Source of the DNA: Paracyclopina nana
Lineage: Eukaryota > Arthropoda > Copepoda > Cyclopoida > Cyclopettidae
DNA: 64,000 nt
Direction of reading: 5' to 3'
Assembly (NCBI GenBank): GCA_019096065.1
Contig: JAGUCH010000001.1
Coordinates: 1,364,001 to 1,428,000 of the forward strand
The stretch's first letter is position 1. Each line of letters begins with the position of its first letter. A program made the translations under genes and the position numbers. Positions 11,401 to 23,831 of the stretch are shown here, piece after piece. The notes under the pieces are model-generated. The model was not told the origin of the DNA, ran no database searches, and was given only the letters and a program-made list of their open reading frames with translations.

Positions 11401-14147
11401 ACCTCATTTTTAGTTCTGAAGAGTGTTGTAGGCTTTAATTAAGGCCTATAAGCAAAGAGCTTACATCCACTCGGATTTTTTAATCTTGAGCCAGTAAAAA
11501 ATGCACGAGATTGATTGATACCAAAAAAAACAACCACAAGACATGGCAATTTTCCTTCAAATATTGGCTTTTTGCCAAATGACAGCCCCTTTTGTACGCA
11601 ATTAAACAGCTCCATAGAGTTCAAGTCATTCTGCCATAAGGCCTTCCACAGTATTCTAATAATAGAGTAGCAATTTGATGATTTTGTCGGTTCTTTACTT
11701 ATAGGAAGTAGGCTTAATTATCTGTGTTCTCAACTTGGTGAAAGGGAGGATGATCTCACGCATTCAGCCTTAGGTAGGCTTCTTTGAAATAACCATTTTG
11801 CATTGAATTTACCTTTAAGGGCTGAAAAAGCTCATTTGTCAATATCTCAATTTATCCTTGGGAGGAAAACGGATCATTTACTCGAGTTGCACGATATCTT
11901 GCGTAGGCGGTTAGTGAAGTAGCCGAATTATTATTACTTCATGCTGGGCAATATTACCCACCCCAAATTTGGGCCTCCTTTAATCTTAATTTAAAACAAG
12001 CCCGCTATGCATCGTAAAAGAGTTTTTTCCTAACTAGGATATTTTTCCCTGACCTTTGAGTCGTTTTACGAGTATTGCTCCTGGAATTCAGAGCCTTTTT
12101 TAAATACAGTTGTATTGCTATAAGTGGGTACATTTTGGCAACCAGGTGGCGCCAATAAAAGGTGCACTGCACTTTTTGGAGCTTTGGTTACATCATTTAG
12201 CATACCACATGTGTCATTAACAACAACTCTGCTGCTGCTCAAAAAATTCTGCGTAATACCTGAGCTACTTTGGTGTAGGATGGCTGGACAAGAATTGGAC
12301 CAAGACGTAGCACACCTGTGCCAATTGGGAATTTTCTTGCCTCAAAGCACTTCTGACCATACACACATTTTGGGTGTTTACACCTCGACTATTGACACGT
12401 CAGATCCCAGCTCAAACAGACTTGTTCCACGCTGGAAATCCTCACATTATAAAAAAGTGCACTTTGCTGGTCAACCTTAAAATGTGATGTTCATCTACTC
12501 ACTTTATGAAAAACTCTGAATAATAAAATAATTTCCCAAAACATTCATTCTTTCAATTTTTAATTACTGCAAACAAAATTGAAAGCTAAATAATGATTGA
12601 CATTAAATATCGTTATACGATGTGTTATTATACAATTTCCCACTTGAATCAAAAAGTACTGAAAAAAGCTAGCTTATGGAAAGCGTAAATGTAAACAATG
12701 TTAAAATAAGGTGTCTAGTTTATCTACAATTTTAGACTTCATGGCTGAAAACTAGCACTGAGGATCTTTATTTTCAATTTCAGTATTGAAACAAGAAGCT
12801 TCAGTGCGTCAAGATTTTCGTACACTGAGCAGATGAGCAGTTTTGTGCGTCAAATGCAATTAAGTAGGTTTAACTGAGTATGCGGAATCGCGGTTTGGCA
12901 TGATGTTAACGGTCGTTTAAAAATGTTGGTGGTGGTTCTTTTGTGACCTCTAGCTCGAATATTCCAAGCACGTCGCCTTAAATTCGTATGACCCATGTTC
13001 GCACATGAAAAAGGTAGCAAGTCGTATTTTCCAGCGGGCTTGTTTGCGTAGGAGTATGGGTAAAAAGATATGAAAATTCCATTTGGCAGATTTCCAGGCA
13101 GACTTTGGTATTATTATAGCAGCAACATGCTGGGACCGAGCCGAAGTGAAATGTGATTCGATACACCAAATGAACTTCACGTTATCACAATGATGGGCCT
13201 TATCTTCACTACTATCAACAAGACCATTTCAGTGTGCATAAACATTTAACACCAAAGTTCCTGTGCAACATGGACAAAAAAGAAGAAGAAGAAGGTAAAT
13301 AGTATATCTGCTTAGGCTTGAAACGTGTATCAGCTTTTGAGTTTAAAGCAGAGCTAAATTCTAAAAGCAAAGATCTGACATTATGAAAAAATACAAACTG
13401 GGTTATCCCGTAGATCGACTTTTAAGTCAAGCTGGGTGCATAAAAAGTGTCTAGGCTTAAAAATGGAAGCTCAGCTTATCTGAAGTATAATTTCTTTAAA
13501 TTGTGGGAAGTTATGTATTTATAATTAAGCTCCACGGAACTGAGCATAATTTTAATGATGATGAAAATTTTTTTTAAATTATGATTAGTCATCCATAAAT
13601 TGAATTTTACCTAAAGTCCTGCTCTTTTTTTGTAGGCTTTGAGCTACCTTGAGCAAACATCTACTATAAATCTCATCAGCTGTAAATCACCCAAGTTTAT
13701 AAGTGAATTTGCAACCTGGACTTGGAGACAAATGGCAGAAAGAGCCATAAATCTGGGCTACACTCTCAAAGTCATTACTAAAATTTGTTCCTAAGGAAAC
13801 CTAAAGTTGCATCTCCTCCTTTTAGCCTGAAGCCAGCTACTTTTGACGAATTCCACCTCAGAGAAAGTGCCAAGTTTTGGATTTTGTTGGCTGGCCCGCC
13901 ATCAATAAAATATAAAATTGTTCCATTAGATAATGGGGTGTGACACCCCAGATTCCTTCTAATGAAAATGAGCAATTCTGAGCACTCACAAAACTCGTTT
14001 TTGAGCACGTAGCTTTTTATGGCTTATGAAATATATGGGCTTTTGATAAGACTGTGCAATGTTTACACCAATAAGCTCTCACACCGCATTTCACGATAAT
14101 AAAAGCCCATAGAAAAAAAAGTTGTTTTTTTAAAAAGAAAAAGGCAC

Positions 14148-14153
14148 TTTATT
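14148..14153 (-). terminator. Polyadenylation signal AATAAA for the short CAP-Gly gene
   Basis: The plus strand reads tttatt here, giving AATAAA on the transcript about 100 nt downstream of the stop codon at 14253, an appropriate distance for the 3' end of this gene. Confidence 0.45.
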
Positions 14154-14252
14154 TGTTTCTTGTGCGCGCACATAGGGTTGCTATAAAATATTAATACATG
14201 TTAGTGCAATAAGCATTTATATGGAATTTTGAGAGGGAGTTAAAAATGATGA

Positions 14253-16469
14253 TTAGTCGTTGTATCCAAACTCGTCCATCTCTGACACCATGGGCTGCAT
14301 GGTGAGCCTGTGCAGCCTCGAAAACACACCCCTCCGAGGCTCGCACTGGAAATACATCACTCCCCCCACTGTGCCATTATTTTTGCCAGAAGAGGTGTCC
14401 AGGTGGATGCCAGCCATTTCTCCCTTGGCAAAGTGGACTTCACCTATATAAGCAATGCGTCCAGGTTTGTTTCCGTCCACCCAGACTCGCATGCCAACCA
14501 TGAGCTGATCAGTGTGCTCATTGAGCACCACGTCTGTGGCGGAGGGTCTTCGCAAGCCAGCCTCAGACATTCGCCGAGCTGCCAATTCGGCTGTCTCAGA
14601 CATCCTCCTGGCAGCCAGCTCTTCAGTGTGTAATTCATTGGAAGGCTTGCGGTCACCTGAGTGTCTGGAGGAGCCATTGGAAAGGCCAAAACCTTCGGAA
14701 GTTCTTCGACTGAAAACCGACGCTGGCGGAGTCTTGCTTGACCTTCGCGAGCCGTTGTTGCTCTCGCTTCCATCGTTGTAATGATTGTTGTGATGATGCT
14801 GAGGACATTCTTTCCTCGTGCCATTGGTCGATCCTGAGCTCTCTGAAGATCTGCGGCCGGTAGAGTCCGGAGTGGTGGAAGTCCTCCGGCCGTTGAGGCC
14901 GTTTTTGCTCGCCTCCATACTCAGCCTCCGAGTTTCACTGGCCAATCGGGCGATTTCGGGGTCTCTCTCATACCCCAAATTGGATCTACAATAGGAATTG
15001 GCCCATTAATGTCTTTGATAGTTTCTATTTTCAACGGTAGATGGCGCTCATCATTGTGTTCTTCTTTGGCGCTAGATGTCGCTAAGATGTCAACAGCCAG
15101 AAATGTAACCAAGTTTCATGAATGTTACTGTAACATGTTTGAACTCATTTTTCTTCTCAATGTTGAAACTTTGTCAACATGTAACATTAATTGCCTTACC
15201 ACCTATGTAAAATCAGCAAAAGGTAAAATAAATGCGCAACACAGTTTTTGCCTTTAAAATTAGCTTTGGTTACTTGTATAACTGTGACACTGCAAATATT
15301 GTTGCATTTAATAATGCATTCACTCTACTTTGATAAAACTATTATAGGTCTTGAAGTTAAAATTTTCTAGTTGGGGTTTCGAAAAAACTACTTCACCCTC
15401 AACTGATTTTACAAAGGTAGCAAGGCAAATTAATGTTACATGTTGACATGAATTCAACAATGATGAAGCGAATGAGTTTAAACAATTTACATTAACAGGC
15501 ATGAAACTTGGTCAAATATCTGGTCGGGCAACCAGAAAGCGCTCAATTTTTGTCAAGTCCAGATTTGGTTACCTCGAGTTCCTGGGGGATGCCAAAGGGG
15601 ATTTGCCAGGTGGGTTAGTTCTTCTCATGAGAGGGCTGGTGCCGAGGCTGGATCTTCTTGGCTCTGGAGGTGCCAATTGGCTGCCCCTTCGCCCACTTCC
15701 ACTTGAAGAGTAGGAGCTGTCAGGGCTGTACCGATTCAAGCTTTCTCTTCTTGCTTCAGGGGTTGTGGCCCTGTAGGGGCTAATTGACCCTGCCCTGCAG
15801 TCATCCACAGAGAGGCTGTCCCTTCTGGATCCCCCATTATTGGAGCCCACACTGCCCCTTCTTTTGCTCGACTCAGCTGGGGCATCCATCACTTCATAGC
15901 CATACTTTCGAATTTGATCCAGAGCCTGGCCAGCGCCCTCTATCGGCTCTCTGGTCAGCCTGTGCAGCTTGGAAAACACCCCATGCTTGGGCTGACACAT
16001 GAAGTAGCGCGTGCTGCCCACGCTGCCGTCATTTTTGCCCAAGGGCTCGTCTAAGAAAATGCCGGCCCATTCTCCAGGCCCGAATTTCGTCTCGCCTATT
16101 TTTAAATAAATATATCTTGAATTTTTCCATATATTTATAGACTCAGGTCTACTTACCAATAAATTGGATCCTCCCAGGCTTGATTCCGTCGACGTAGACT
16201 TTTTCTCCGACAATGAAGCTGTCGGTGTCCTCGGTGAGGACGAGTGCAGCCGACGGCCTCCGATTGACCCCGGCCTCACTCAGCCTTCGTGCGGCTACTT
16301 CACTCATTAAAATATCGTTGGATTGGCGGCGTGAAATCGCACTTGCCACCATTGGACTTTTGGCGCGCGAATCTTCTTCGACAGCCGAGGAAGGGCTGTT
16401 GTCCGACTTGCTGTATCTTCGAAGATGGTCCAAGACCGACTGCATATGGTTGTCCCGATAGCTGGACAT
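14253..16469 (-). CDS. Short double CAP-Gly protein without coiled coil, 522 aa, three exons
   Basis: Exons 16469-16157, 16095-15573 and 14985-14253, phases consistent, ending at TAA. CAP-Gly 1 lies at about residues 87-152 with an intact GKNDG. CAP-Gly 2 lies at about 442-507 and reads GKNNG instead. Between and before them the chain is Ser/Arg-rich, with many RRxS sites suited to basophilic kinases (RRQS, RRLS, RRMS, RRTS, RRPS). Both CAP-Gly domains are preceded by the same AARR(L/M)SEAG..RRPSA element, so the protein looks like an internal duplication. CAP-Gly domains bind EEY/F-type C-termini of tubulin and EB proteins, so microtubule association is expected. With no coiled coil or zinc knuckle it should not dimerise or recruit dynactin as CLIP-170 does. 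It may be a CLIP-derived paralogue; CLIP3/4-type relatives are an alternative. Confidence 0.88.
15096..15526. mobile_element. Foldback/MITE-like element in intron 2 of the short CAP-Gly gene
   Basis: Two arms of roughly 110 bp face each other. The left arm (about 15100-15210) contains ACCAAGTTTCATG and GTCAACATGTAACATTAAT. The right arm (about 15410-15525) is its diverged complement, with the same blocks in the same order. The outer tips are CCAGAAATGTAACC and the complement of GGTCAAATATCTGG. The middle (about 200 bp) is AT-rich and non-coding. The element fills most of the 587-nt intron, which is otherwise unusually long for this gene. No target duplication can be read with confidence. Confidence 0.6.
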
Positions 16470-19400
16470 TATGACTCACTTTTCACTGCTTCAATTTAGA
16501 CGCGCTTTTCCTTATCATCAGTGCGTTTAGTCTAGAGAATTCTACCTCGCGCCGCGCTGCGAGACCGCTTTTTGCACCATATACAAAAACGATGATTACT
16601 AAAATACTTTTTTGCTTACAAAGCCCCTGTGTGTGGCGCACAGTGGATTCGTTTTTTGGAGGAGCAGCGTGGGTGCTCATTATTAATTTACATATGGTAG
16701 CATTTTGAGCACGGTGAGAGCATTAGTTGCAAGTTCTCACCGACTGGGAAAAGACGGATTTTTATCTGTCGAGGAAAACAATTTGCAGAGTCAAGTGACT
16801 TTTAAAAGTGTCAAAAATTGAGTTTTTCACCACACTGTGTCAACAACTCATGAACTTTGAATTAGAATAATCTTCTATATTTAATCTTGCCCGAAAAACA
16901 CCTCATTTTCACGCCTTGCGGCTAACATGAAAACGATGTAGAACAAATATTAAAGCATAAGAAATGATTGATTTTTCGGAGAAAAACTACTTTGATACTT
17001 TTACAAAAGCCTTGACAAGCAAATGAGATTTTTTTCATTAATATTTTTATGGCTGCTCAAGGCTGGATTTTCGCTCTCAAGATCTGAACTAATGCAGCAT
17101 TTTTTGGCCAAATTCATAAATGGCAATTTCCAATTGAGGACACTTCCAAAATGAGGAAATGTCCAGGCCGAGATTTCCGCGATAGCAAAAGCCCCATTTA
17201 AAATTGGAATTTGGGCTTTTGCAGCAGTTTAAGAGACAATTCTTGCATAGAGTAAACGCACTGTAGTGGAGCACAAAAAGAATGCGAAAAACGGGGGATC
17301 ACGCACTTTTACACTGAATGAGTCACTTGAGTTCCTTTTTGGAAGTGCATCACAATAAAATTATATCAACGTGGGCGTTTGTTCTTTTTCCCCACACCAC
17401 TTCTTGAAAATGATGCACTCGTGGTAAAAATCACAACAATTATCGTGAAATCTCGACGGCGAGATTTGAACGTCGCGACTCTTGGGCTCAAACTGACACA
17501 CGCACATGAAAAAAAACTTGAAGCCCGCGACGTCGCGCTCAAACGTCGTTCTTAACTCCTAACAAGAAAGAACGGACAACTCACTTTTGACACATCAACA
17601 AATCTTTATCAAAATCCGCAACGCTCAACATTTTACACGACAAATTATAAAACAGCCATTTTTTTGAAAGAAAAAAAGGCACAATTATTATTTGAGAATC
17701 TCTGTAAAAGATCTCTTATGTGTATGAGATTTGTTTAAAATTATTTTGGATAAAAACATATATATTAGATTGAGTAACAAGTAAAATCGTATTAGTACAT
17801 ATTATATTATACTATAGTGCTCGTGATTTCTGCTTTGTATTTTCAAATATCGAGTCAGAAAAAAACGGGCTAAAAATGGCTAATGACTAAAATTGGCTAA
17901 AAATTGAATTTAGTTCAAGTGAATCTAATTGGTTTGAAAAAATTAAGAAACAGTCAGCTTTTCTTTGATATTATTGGAATGATAAATATATGTTTTGAAA
18001 ATACTGTCATTTGTCAGCTGTTTGCAATTTCGAAAATTGCCTGCTCTTTGATTCCAGGCTCTGGTCGAGCTACGAAAAAGGCGCGTCAAAAGCTCAAAAC
18101 TTGAAAGACAGATCTTGCTGTACTTCATACCTATGGAATGCTTTATTATTCTACAAGTGGGAGAAATCGTGACTAGTGCTCTTTTTCGCACTAAAGAAAA
18201 AAGAAAACAGTAAAAGAAAGCATTAAAAATAAGCGAGGACCTCAGATTTCAACTTTAAGCAGCTTTTTTCCTTGGTGGCTTTAGATTGCACTTTTTTCGC
18301 ATAAGGCTCGATTTTAAGTGCCACGTAATTCAACACTTATCAGCCCAAAAATGGGCTTAAGAGCATGTCAAACACAAAAATAGCAGCAAAAAAGTGCATC
18401 CCAATAAAAGCCCAGATTTCATAGCTGGGACACGATAAAGTTTGCATATATACACAACATGCCCATACAAAGTGTGCGAAAAATGGGGCCTTAAAATAAG
18501 GCTATCTATTTTGCACACTGTAGCAGCAAATAATGGATGCTAATTAATTTCTTTCAAAACAAACACTCTTTTGTACGCGAAAGAATGATTATAATAAAAG
18601 CTCCTTTTTTGGCCACCACAAAATTCAGAATTGAATTTCAATCTGTCAGCTCTCATGTCAGTCATGTTTTAGTGCACTTTCCCTTTTATTGCAGCAAAAA
18701 AGCGCCACCAGGTGTCGATTCTTTGTGACAGCCCAAAATTGTGGCTGCGGCGGGCAAAAATTTGTCGCTGTACTTTGCACAGTAATAGAAGTTCATTTCG
18801 CCCACTCGATCTACTTCAATTGTGACATTCCTCTCGTTCAAGATCAATATCGCGAGATTCGAACAAAAGTAAACAAAAGAACTTTTGCTTATTAATGTCA
18901 ACTCTATATGTATAGGTAGCATAAATTGACGTAGATAAATATCAAGTCGTAAAAGAGTGACAAGATTTTTTTTTCGGCCAAAATTTTTGTACTAACAAAC
19001 CACTGTGTGGGTGGTTGTCGTGAGTCCCCTAATTGAATACTTTTTTGCATTGCAGCCACACTGGGCCAAAATGGGCTTAAAGGGCGATAAAAGATTTCTT
19101 CCCCATAGTGCACTTTTGAGACCCCCTGGTTGAAAATGAGATAGGGATCTCAATTAAAAGAACTATTATAGAATTCTCTCTAAATTAAGAGGGCGTGCAG
19201 ATTTTGCAAAATTGCGGAAGAATCAATTTTGCATCGTGATCTCATGTGGGCCTTTTATGAGCGCCAATGAATAAACTAATCATTGGATTATAATTCAAAG
19301 TGTAACCATTTTTTTCCCGCCAAATTGTCAAGGAAGTTCACCGGGGAACAAAAGAACAAAGCTATTTAAAGATGACAATAGCGTGTACTATCTGCATAAT

Positions 19401-21509
19401 GCTGCGATGATGGAAGTCATTTTCGCTCAAGAAAAAATTGTGACCAAATGCTACAAAGGATTATTAGCCCAAGGTCTGAGGCCAAAGCCTAAAAGCAAAG
19501 AGCTGCCAACGACTCACTAATTTTCAAGTCAAGATTATCTAATCCCTATAAAAATTCACTGATTTGGTTAATTGAGCTCTTTCGAGCTGACTAAGAATTA
19601 TTGCTGAGACGCACATTTTGGAGTTAGAAAAATTCCAATTTTGAATTTGCCGCGGTTTTTAAAGCGCTAAAAAAAGCGATTGCAGCGCCGCCACACAGAA
19701 GTAATCAAAAATTATAGTTGCTTGAGCATGTGAAAAGTTAGACCAAAAAGTGACACCAAAAAACTTGCAGATTCCGCCAAATCATCAGTGAAATGTTCAG
19801 AAGCTTTTGTTGTGTCAGCTCTTTGCCTGGAGGAATTAGCCATGACCAATTGTAGCATCTGAAGAAAACAATGTCATCTACCAAGGAGGAAATGTAAAGC
19901 TTGACACACACTGACTGTGCTATTGCTGTTGTTGAAATATTTTAAATACACTAAATAATAATCTTGTGCATTGTGCAGGTCAAGAATGAACTCACATAAA
20001 TTCCGAGCCTGTCAGCAGTGCAAATTCCTGAAAAGACATCATTCACCCAACTCATGACTTCTAATCACCCATAAATTGTTGAACCATAAATGCATTGAAC
20101 ATTGAGAAACTTTTTGCAAAGATTGGCGTGCTTTGGTCCCATTAATGACAACTAATGAGACACACCTGGGCCCAAAAAAAGCCCAAAGTTCAAACCTAAG
20201 ACAAATTTTACTATCATTATTAGATTTTCAAAATTGAAAAACTTAAAAATGAGGAGAAATTGCTTTGGCATTTCCCATTGTGCACCAATTTTAGTTTCCA
20301 AAACTTGAAAGCCACCCACATACATATCTAGCTGTCAAGTTCACAAATCATCTGATTTTATGGCCTCAAAGCTTGAATTTTCGTTTTAGTGTGCTGAATT
20401 GCCAATAACATGTTATGACAAGTCTAACTTAACACCTATCACAATTTTAATTTGCACGCAGATGTATCGGAAATAATAATTTTAATGCTCGAGCGGAGCA
20501 TTGAATCTGGATTCCATGAGGTTTTAAAGTCCCAAATGCCCCACAGTGCACTTAAAACGCCGAGTTTCCTAGCAAGTGTACAATGCTCGAATAATCCAAG
20601 ACGCAAAAAACACCGCTCTCCGCCTCAGACGCCTAACTAATCCTCATTTGAGAAATCACAAAATTCAGCCAAAATTTCGAGCTGTTATGATTGGAATTTT
20701 GAAAATTGACAATTGTTGAGCAGGTGGAAAAATATTGGTCAAATGATGATTTTCAAGGCCATCTAAGCAAACAGTAGCACATTTCAATTTCAGCTATGAA
20801 AATAGACAATCTGGAAAATCAACCAATGATTGGCATAAAATGGGCGTACCATTCCGTGATGGCAAAATCCCCAGAAAATTGGACTTTTTACCAATGCATT
20901 TTCCGCGAAGGTCTCCAGTCCAAATTTGACCATGATTTTCATCCCACCCAAAATTTGTTCAGTGGACTCAGTGGAAAAAACACCTGAGATTTGGGCCCAA
21001 TTTGACCGCGTTTCAAAGGCCGAAAAGGCTGAACTGAAGGTTCCTTACCTTAATTTCCTAGTAGAACATGGCGAAATTCCTGGTAGAAATGGAGAAAACG
21101 GGGTTTTTCTCGGCAAAACTCGGGCTCACATGTCAAAAAAACACAATGGGAGAAGCAGCACTAAAATGGCGCAATTTACCCGGGCGTGCAGGGATGAAAT
21201 TCACCACTGCAGAACAGGCTTTAAAAGTTGGGCCGCGCCACACTAAACGCGCGTTTGTTTACGTTTTTCCGAGAGGTTGCGTGATTTACGCGCGCGAAAT
21301 TGTTCCGCTTCACAAAAAGTTCCGAGCCCGCAACGGAAGTCGGATCTCGCGTTTTCAATTCAGTTTCTCAACAATTTACTATTTTGCTAAAACATCATTG
21401 AACATAACACAAAATGAGTGGAAAATCATGCGTTATATGCTTGGGTGGGGCCTTAGAGGCAATAAATTTGGGTTTTTGTCGATCTTTTGGTTTTTTGAAA
21501 AATGGCCTC
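16470..21509. other. Gene-free interval between the CAP-Gly and clarin genes
   Basis: About 5 kb with no supportable coding frame. A GC-richer patch at about 16540-16570 (cgcgccgcgctgcgagacc) just upstream of 16469 may be part of the short CAP-Gly promoter. The word CACACTGGGCC occurs near 19057. The frames at 20.9-21.5 kb on the plus strand look accidental and overlap the antisense clarin end. Confidence 0.5.
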
Positions 21510-22613
21510 CTAGAACATCATAGCTGTTCCCTTGGCTTTGTCATCTTTGTCGATCCCCACTTCTTTATTGGTCTGCCTGGGTTTGTATTTGCTGTATATG
21601 TACCATGAAATGATCCCTGCATTGAGAGCATGTACTGCAAAGCTCACAAAAATTATCCTACGTTAAGAAATGAAGTAATTTGATTAAATGTTTGCATAAA
21701 TAAAGTTACCAATAGGAATATCCTAAGCTTTCTTCCCCATTTAACTTCCATTGTAAAGTGTCATCATGCGGTCTTGCCAAATCACTTATGGGAGCATGTT
21801 TTGACAAAGTCTGGTTAAACTCCCCGCCCCAAATGGCCATGGCCAAAAAGTAGCTAAATGCTGGAATGTAAACAATGAATAAAGCAGTTGAATTTCAAAT
21901 TATGAGCGCCTCTGTACATGCTATGGCATTCCAAGCAACCAGACCATGGGAGCCAAAAATGAGCTCAATTGGAGTATGAGCGACATTGAAAAAGCTGAAG
22001 ATGGCTGAAACAATGGTGAACAGGAGGCCCAGACTCATAAAGAAAATGGTGCTGACATAAGGTCCAAAAGTCATTAGTCCATTAGAAGCTAGAAGCATCA
22101 GCAGCAGTGGCCTGAGTACACATCAAAGTACAGCCACAATTTATTTGCTCACCATCAAAGTTGGTCACATTGGCCGTGGTAGTTGCAGTGCAGTTGACAT
22201 CGACTTGATCATCACAAAAGTAGGAATCTGTACCGATTTTGTTGTCACATGGCGAAATAGACATGAGATTTGCCAAGTCACTTTTTCGGCCCTCTTTGGT
22301 TTGGCCACAGCTTAAAAAGCAGTAGCCCTCGCTGCAAACAGCTGAGTCCATTTTTTAGAATGAAAAATATGGATGCTGGGAATTTTTTAAATGTCCTACT
22401 TTTCAAGGTGTACGACTTTTGGCCTGATCTGGTGCGAACTTTTTCCCCATGAAACAGCCCATAGTTGTAGGTGATTTCAAACTCTTGATTACCGTCTATA
22501 ATAGCTCGGCCACTCACCCATTGTTGAGTTATGAGACTGGCACAAGTGAGAACAAAGGCCAAAAGTGTCAACGGAATGGTTAAGAAGACCTCGGTTTTAA
22601 AGCTTTTCTTCAT
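21510..22613 (-). CDS. Clarin-like four-transmembrane protein, 290 aa, five exons
   Basis: Exons 22613-22400, 22341-22153, 22088-21918, 21860-21710 and 21657-21510; introns are 58, 64, 57 and 52 nt and every phase joins. TM1 is about residues 10-30, TM2 about 138-165, TM3 about 182-203 (HGLVAWNAIASFSYFLAMAIWGGEF split across exons) and TM4 about 242-264. The first extracellular loop holds the clarin hallmark NYGLFHGE, several cysteines (VCSEGYCFLSCG) and two N-glycosylation sites (NCT, NVT). Clarins are tetraspan-like membrane proteins; human CLRN1 is the Usher 3A protein of sensory synapses and bundles. The short cytosolic tail is lysine-rich and ends TAMMF. The first intron boundary (donor GTAGGA) is the least certain. 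Claudin-type relatives are a less likely alternative. Confidence 0.82.
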
Positions 22614-22903
22614 GATTGTAGGGAAAAAGCAGTCATGCGCAGCTGATGAAAAAGCTTATCATTTACTGCTTATTTACTTTGTGTCATATAATTATCCTGA
22701 ATAAGGATTTAGAGTAAATCAATTTATCTGTTTACCTTATTATGTAGCATGAATTATCTACACCTTCACATATGAGGAATAGCTATTTTTTGATGGGAAA
22801 AGTGGAAAATGCCATCAAGATTCCATTCTGGTGTAGAAATTGAGAAAATTCCTTGGTACGGCATGTGATGGCATTTCAGGCATTAGAAAAAGGTGAAGCA
22901 ATC

Positions 22904-22926
22904 TTTTTTTTTTTTTTTTTTTTTTT
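22904..22926. repeat. Poly-T run (23 nt)
   Basis: An uninterrupted run of 23 T, upstream of the clarin gene. It could be a retro-copy tail in reverse orientation or simple slippage; no associated element is recognisable. Confidence 0.8.
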
Positions 22927-23160
22927 GGTGGGAAAGTCAAAGATGAAAATATTATTTTTTCCCAAGAAACTTGGACATGTTTCTGCGCCAAACAAAGCCT
23001 ATAATATATCAAAGGCGTAGTGACAAAGAAAAGATGATATCTTTAGAAAGCCATGACAAAGTAGATACGAAGGCAATCAACTAAATTAAGCTATTAAAGC
23101 TAAAGTAATTGGTACGTAATATCGACAACTTGATTTTCCAATGAACGTAATGTAACAATA

Positions 23161-23300
23161 CTGTCCTGATGACGAGTCCATATAGGGTTTTTCGCTCATG
23201 AGTAGTCAAATGAAAGATCACCGAGTGGCGAAGCCACGAGTGATCTGGAATTTTACTACGAATGAGCGAAAAACCCTATATGGACGAGTCATCAGGACAG
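23161..23300. mobile_element. Long-palindrome MITE, 140 bp, TA-flanked
   Basis: The arms start CTGTCCTGATGACGAGTCCA and are mirrored by the 3' end (TGGACGAGTCATCAGGACAG) over about 45 bp, with only a few mismatches. The centre is a second hairpin, AGATCACCGAGTGGC-GAA-GCCACGAGTGATCT with a small internal mismatch. TA flanks both sides (23159-23160, 23301-23302), and the palindrome extends outward to CAATA/TATTG. It has no coding capacity and fits a TA-target non-autonomous element. Confidence 0.7.
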
Positions 23301-23831
23301 TATTGACATTTTTGTCAGCTTCGTGATGGTTCTGAATCCCTTAAGTACTTTTTAATGCTGAAAATATTAAAATATTACAATTAAATTGGCCCTAAAAAAG
23401 TCAGCTCGTTTTCAGGTCAAGCCTTGCGGTCAATAGAGTGCGCGCATCTCCAGGTAGCAGCTCAGCATTCCATCAAGTGAGCCGAAAAAATCGGGATCGA
23501 CCGATAGTGTACCGTGTTGCGGAAATTTTCGAGCAAATTCGCAGTGACTAGCTCATTTTATTTTTCAGCAATTAACTTAATAGATTAGCCGATTTTTTAT
23601 CCAAGTTTGATTCAATTGATGAAAAAAGTGTTTATTCCATCACTAATTCCTACTACTAACTGGTAGAGCGCTGGGTGCAGCATAATTCTTCTGTAAATCC
23701 ACTCATGTATATATATCATTAAAAGTAGGCAATTATTGGCTAAAATTAATCAAAGTTCTTTGACTTGAAATTGATAACCATCTCTTAAAAGTTTTTTAAA
23801 TCATATAATGACAGAACGTGCCTTGTAACAT

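Larger units (their letters stand above)
7479..14252. other. Gene-free interval between the two CAP-Gly genes
   Basis: About 6.8 kb of AT-rich sequence without a convincing coding frame on either strand. It holds one inverted-repeat element (8300-8447) and a short AAG microsatellite near 13275-13290. The first few hundred bases next to 7479 should contain the CLIP promoter and 5' leader, but I see no clear TATA box there. The longest open frames (111-134 codons) have random composition and no recognisable domain. Confidence 0.6.

Noticed and set aside
17455..17530. tRNA gene on the minus strand, suggested by GTTCAAATC
   Set aside because: Only the B-box-like word is present; there is no A-box at a usable distance and no cloverleaf pairing.
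20926..21523. Plus-strand coding gene in overlapping frames near the clarin 3' end
   Set aside because: Two overlapping frames of 106 and 151 codons with no domain, no splice context, and partial overlap with well-supported antisense clarin coding sequence.
23161..23220. Hammerhead ribozyme, suggested by CTGATGA and a nearby GAAA
   Set aside because: The CTGATGA is part of the long palindrome and pairs with the far arm; the GAAA is not placed at the end of a closing stem II, and no NUH cleavage site with stems I and III can be drawn.
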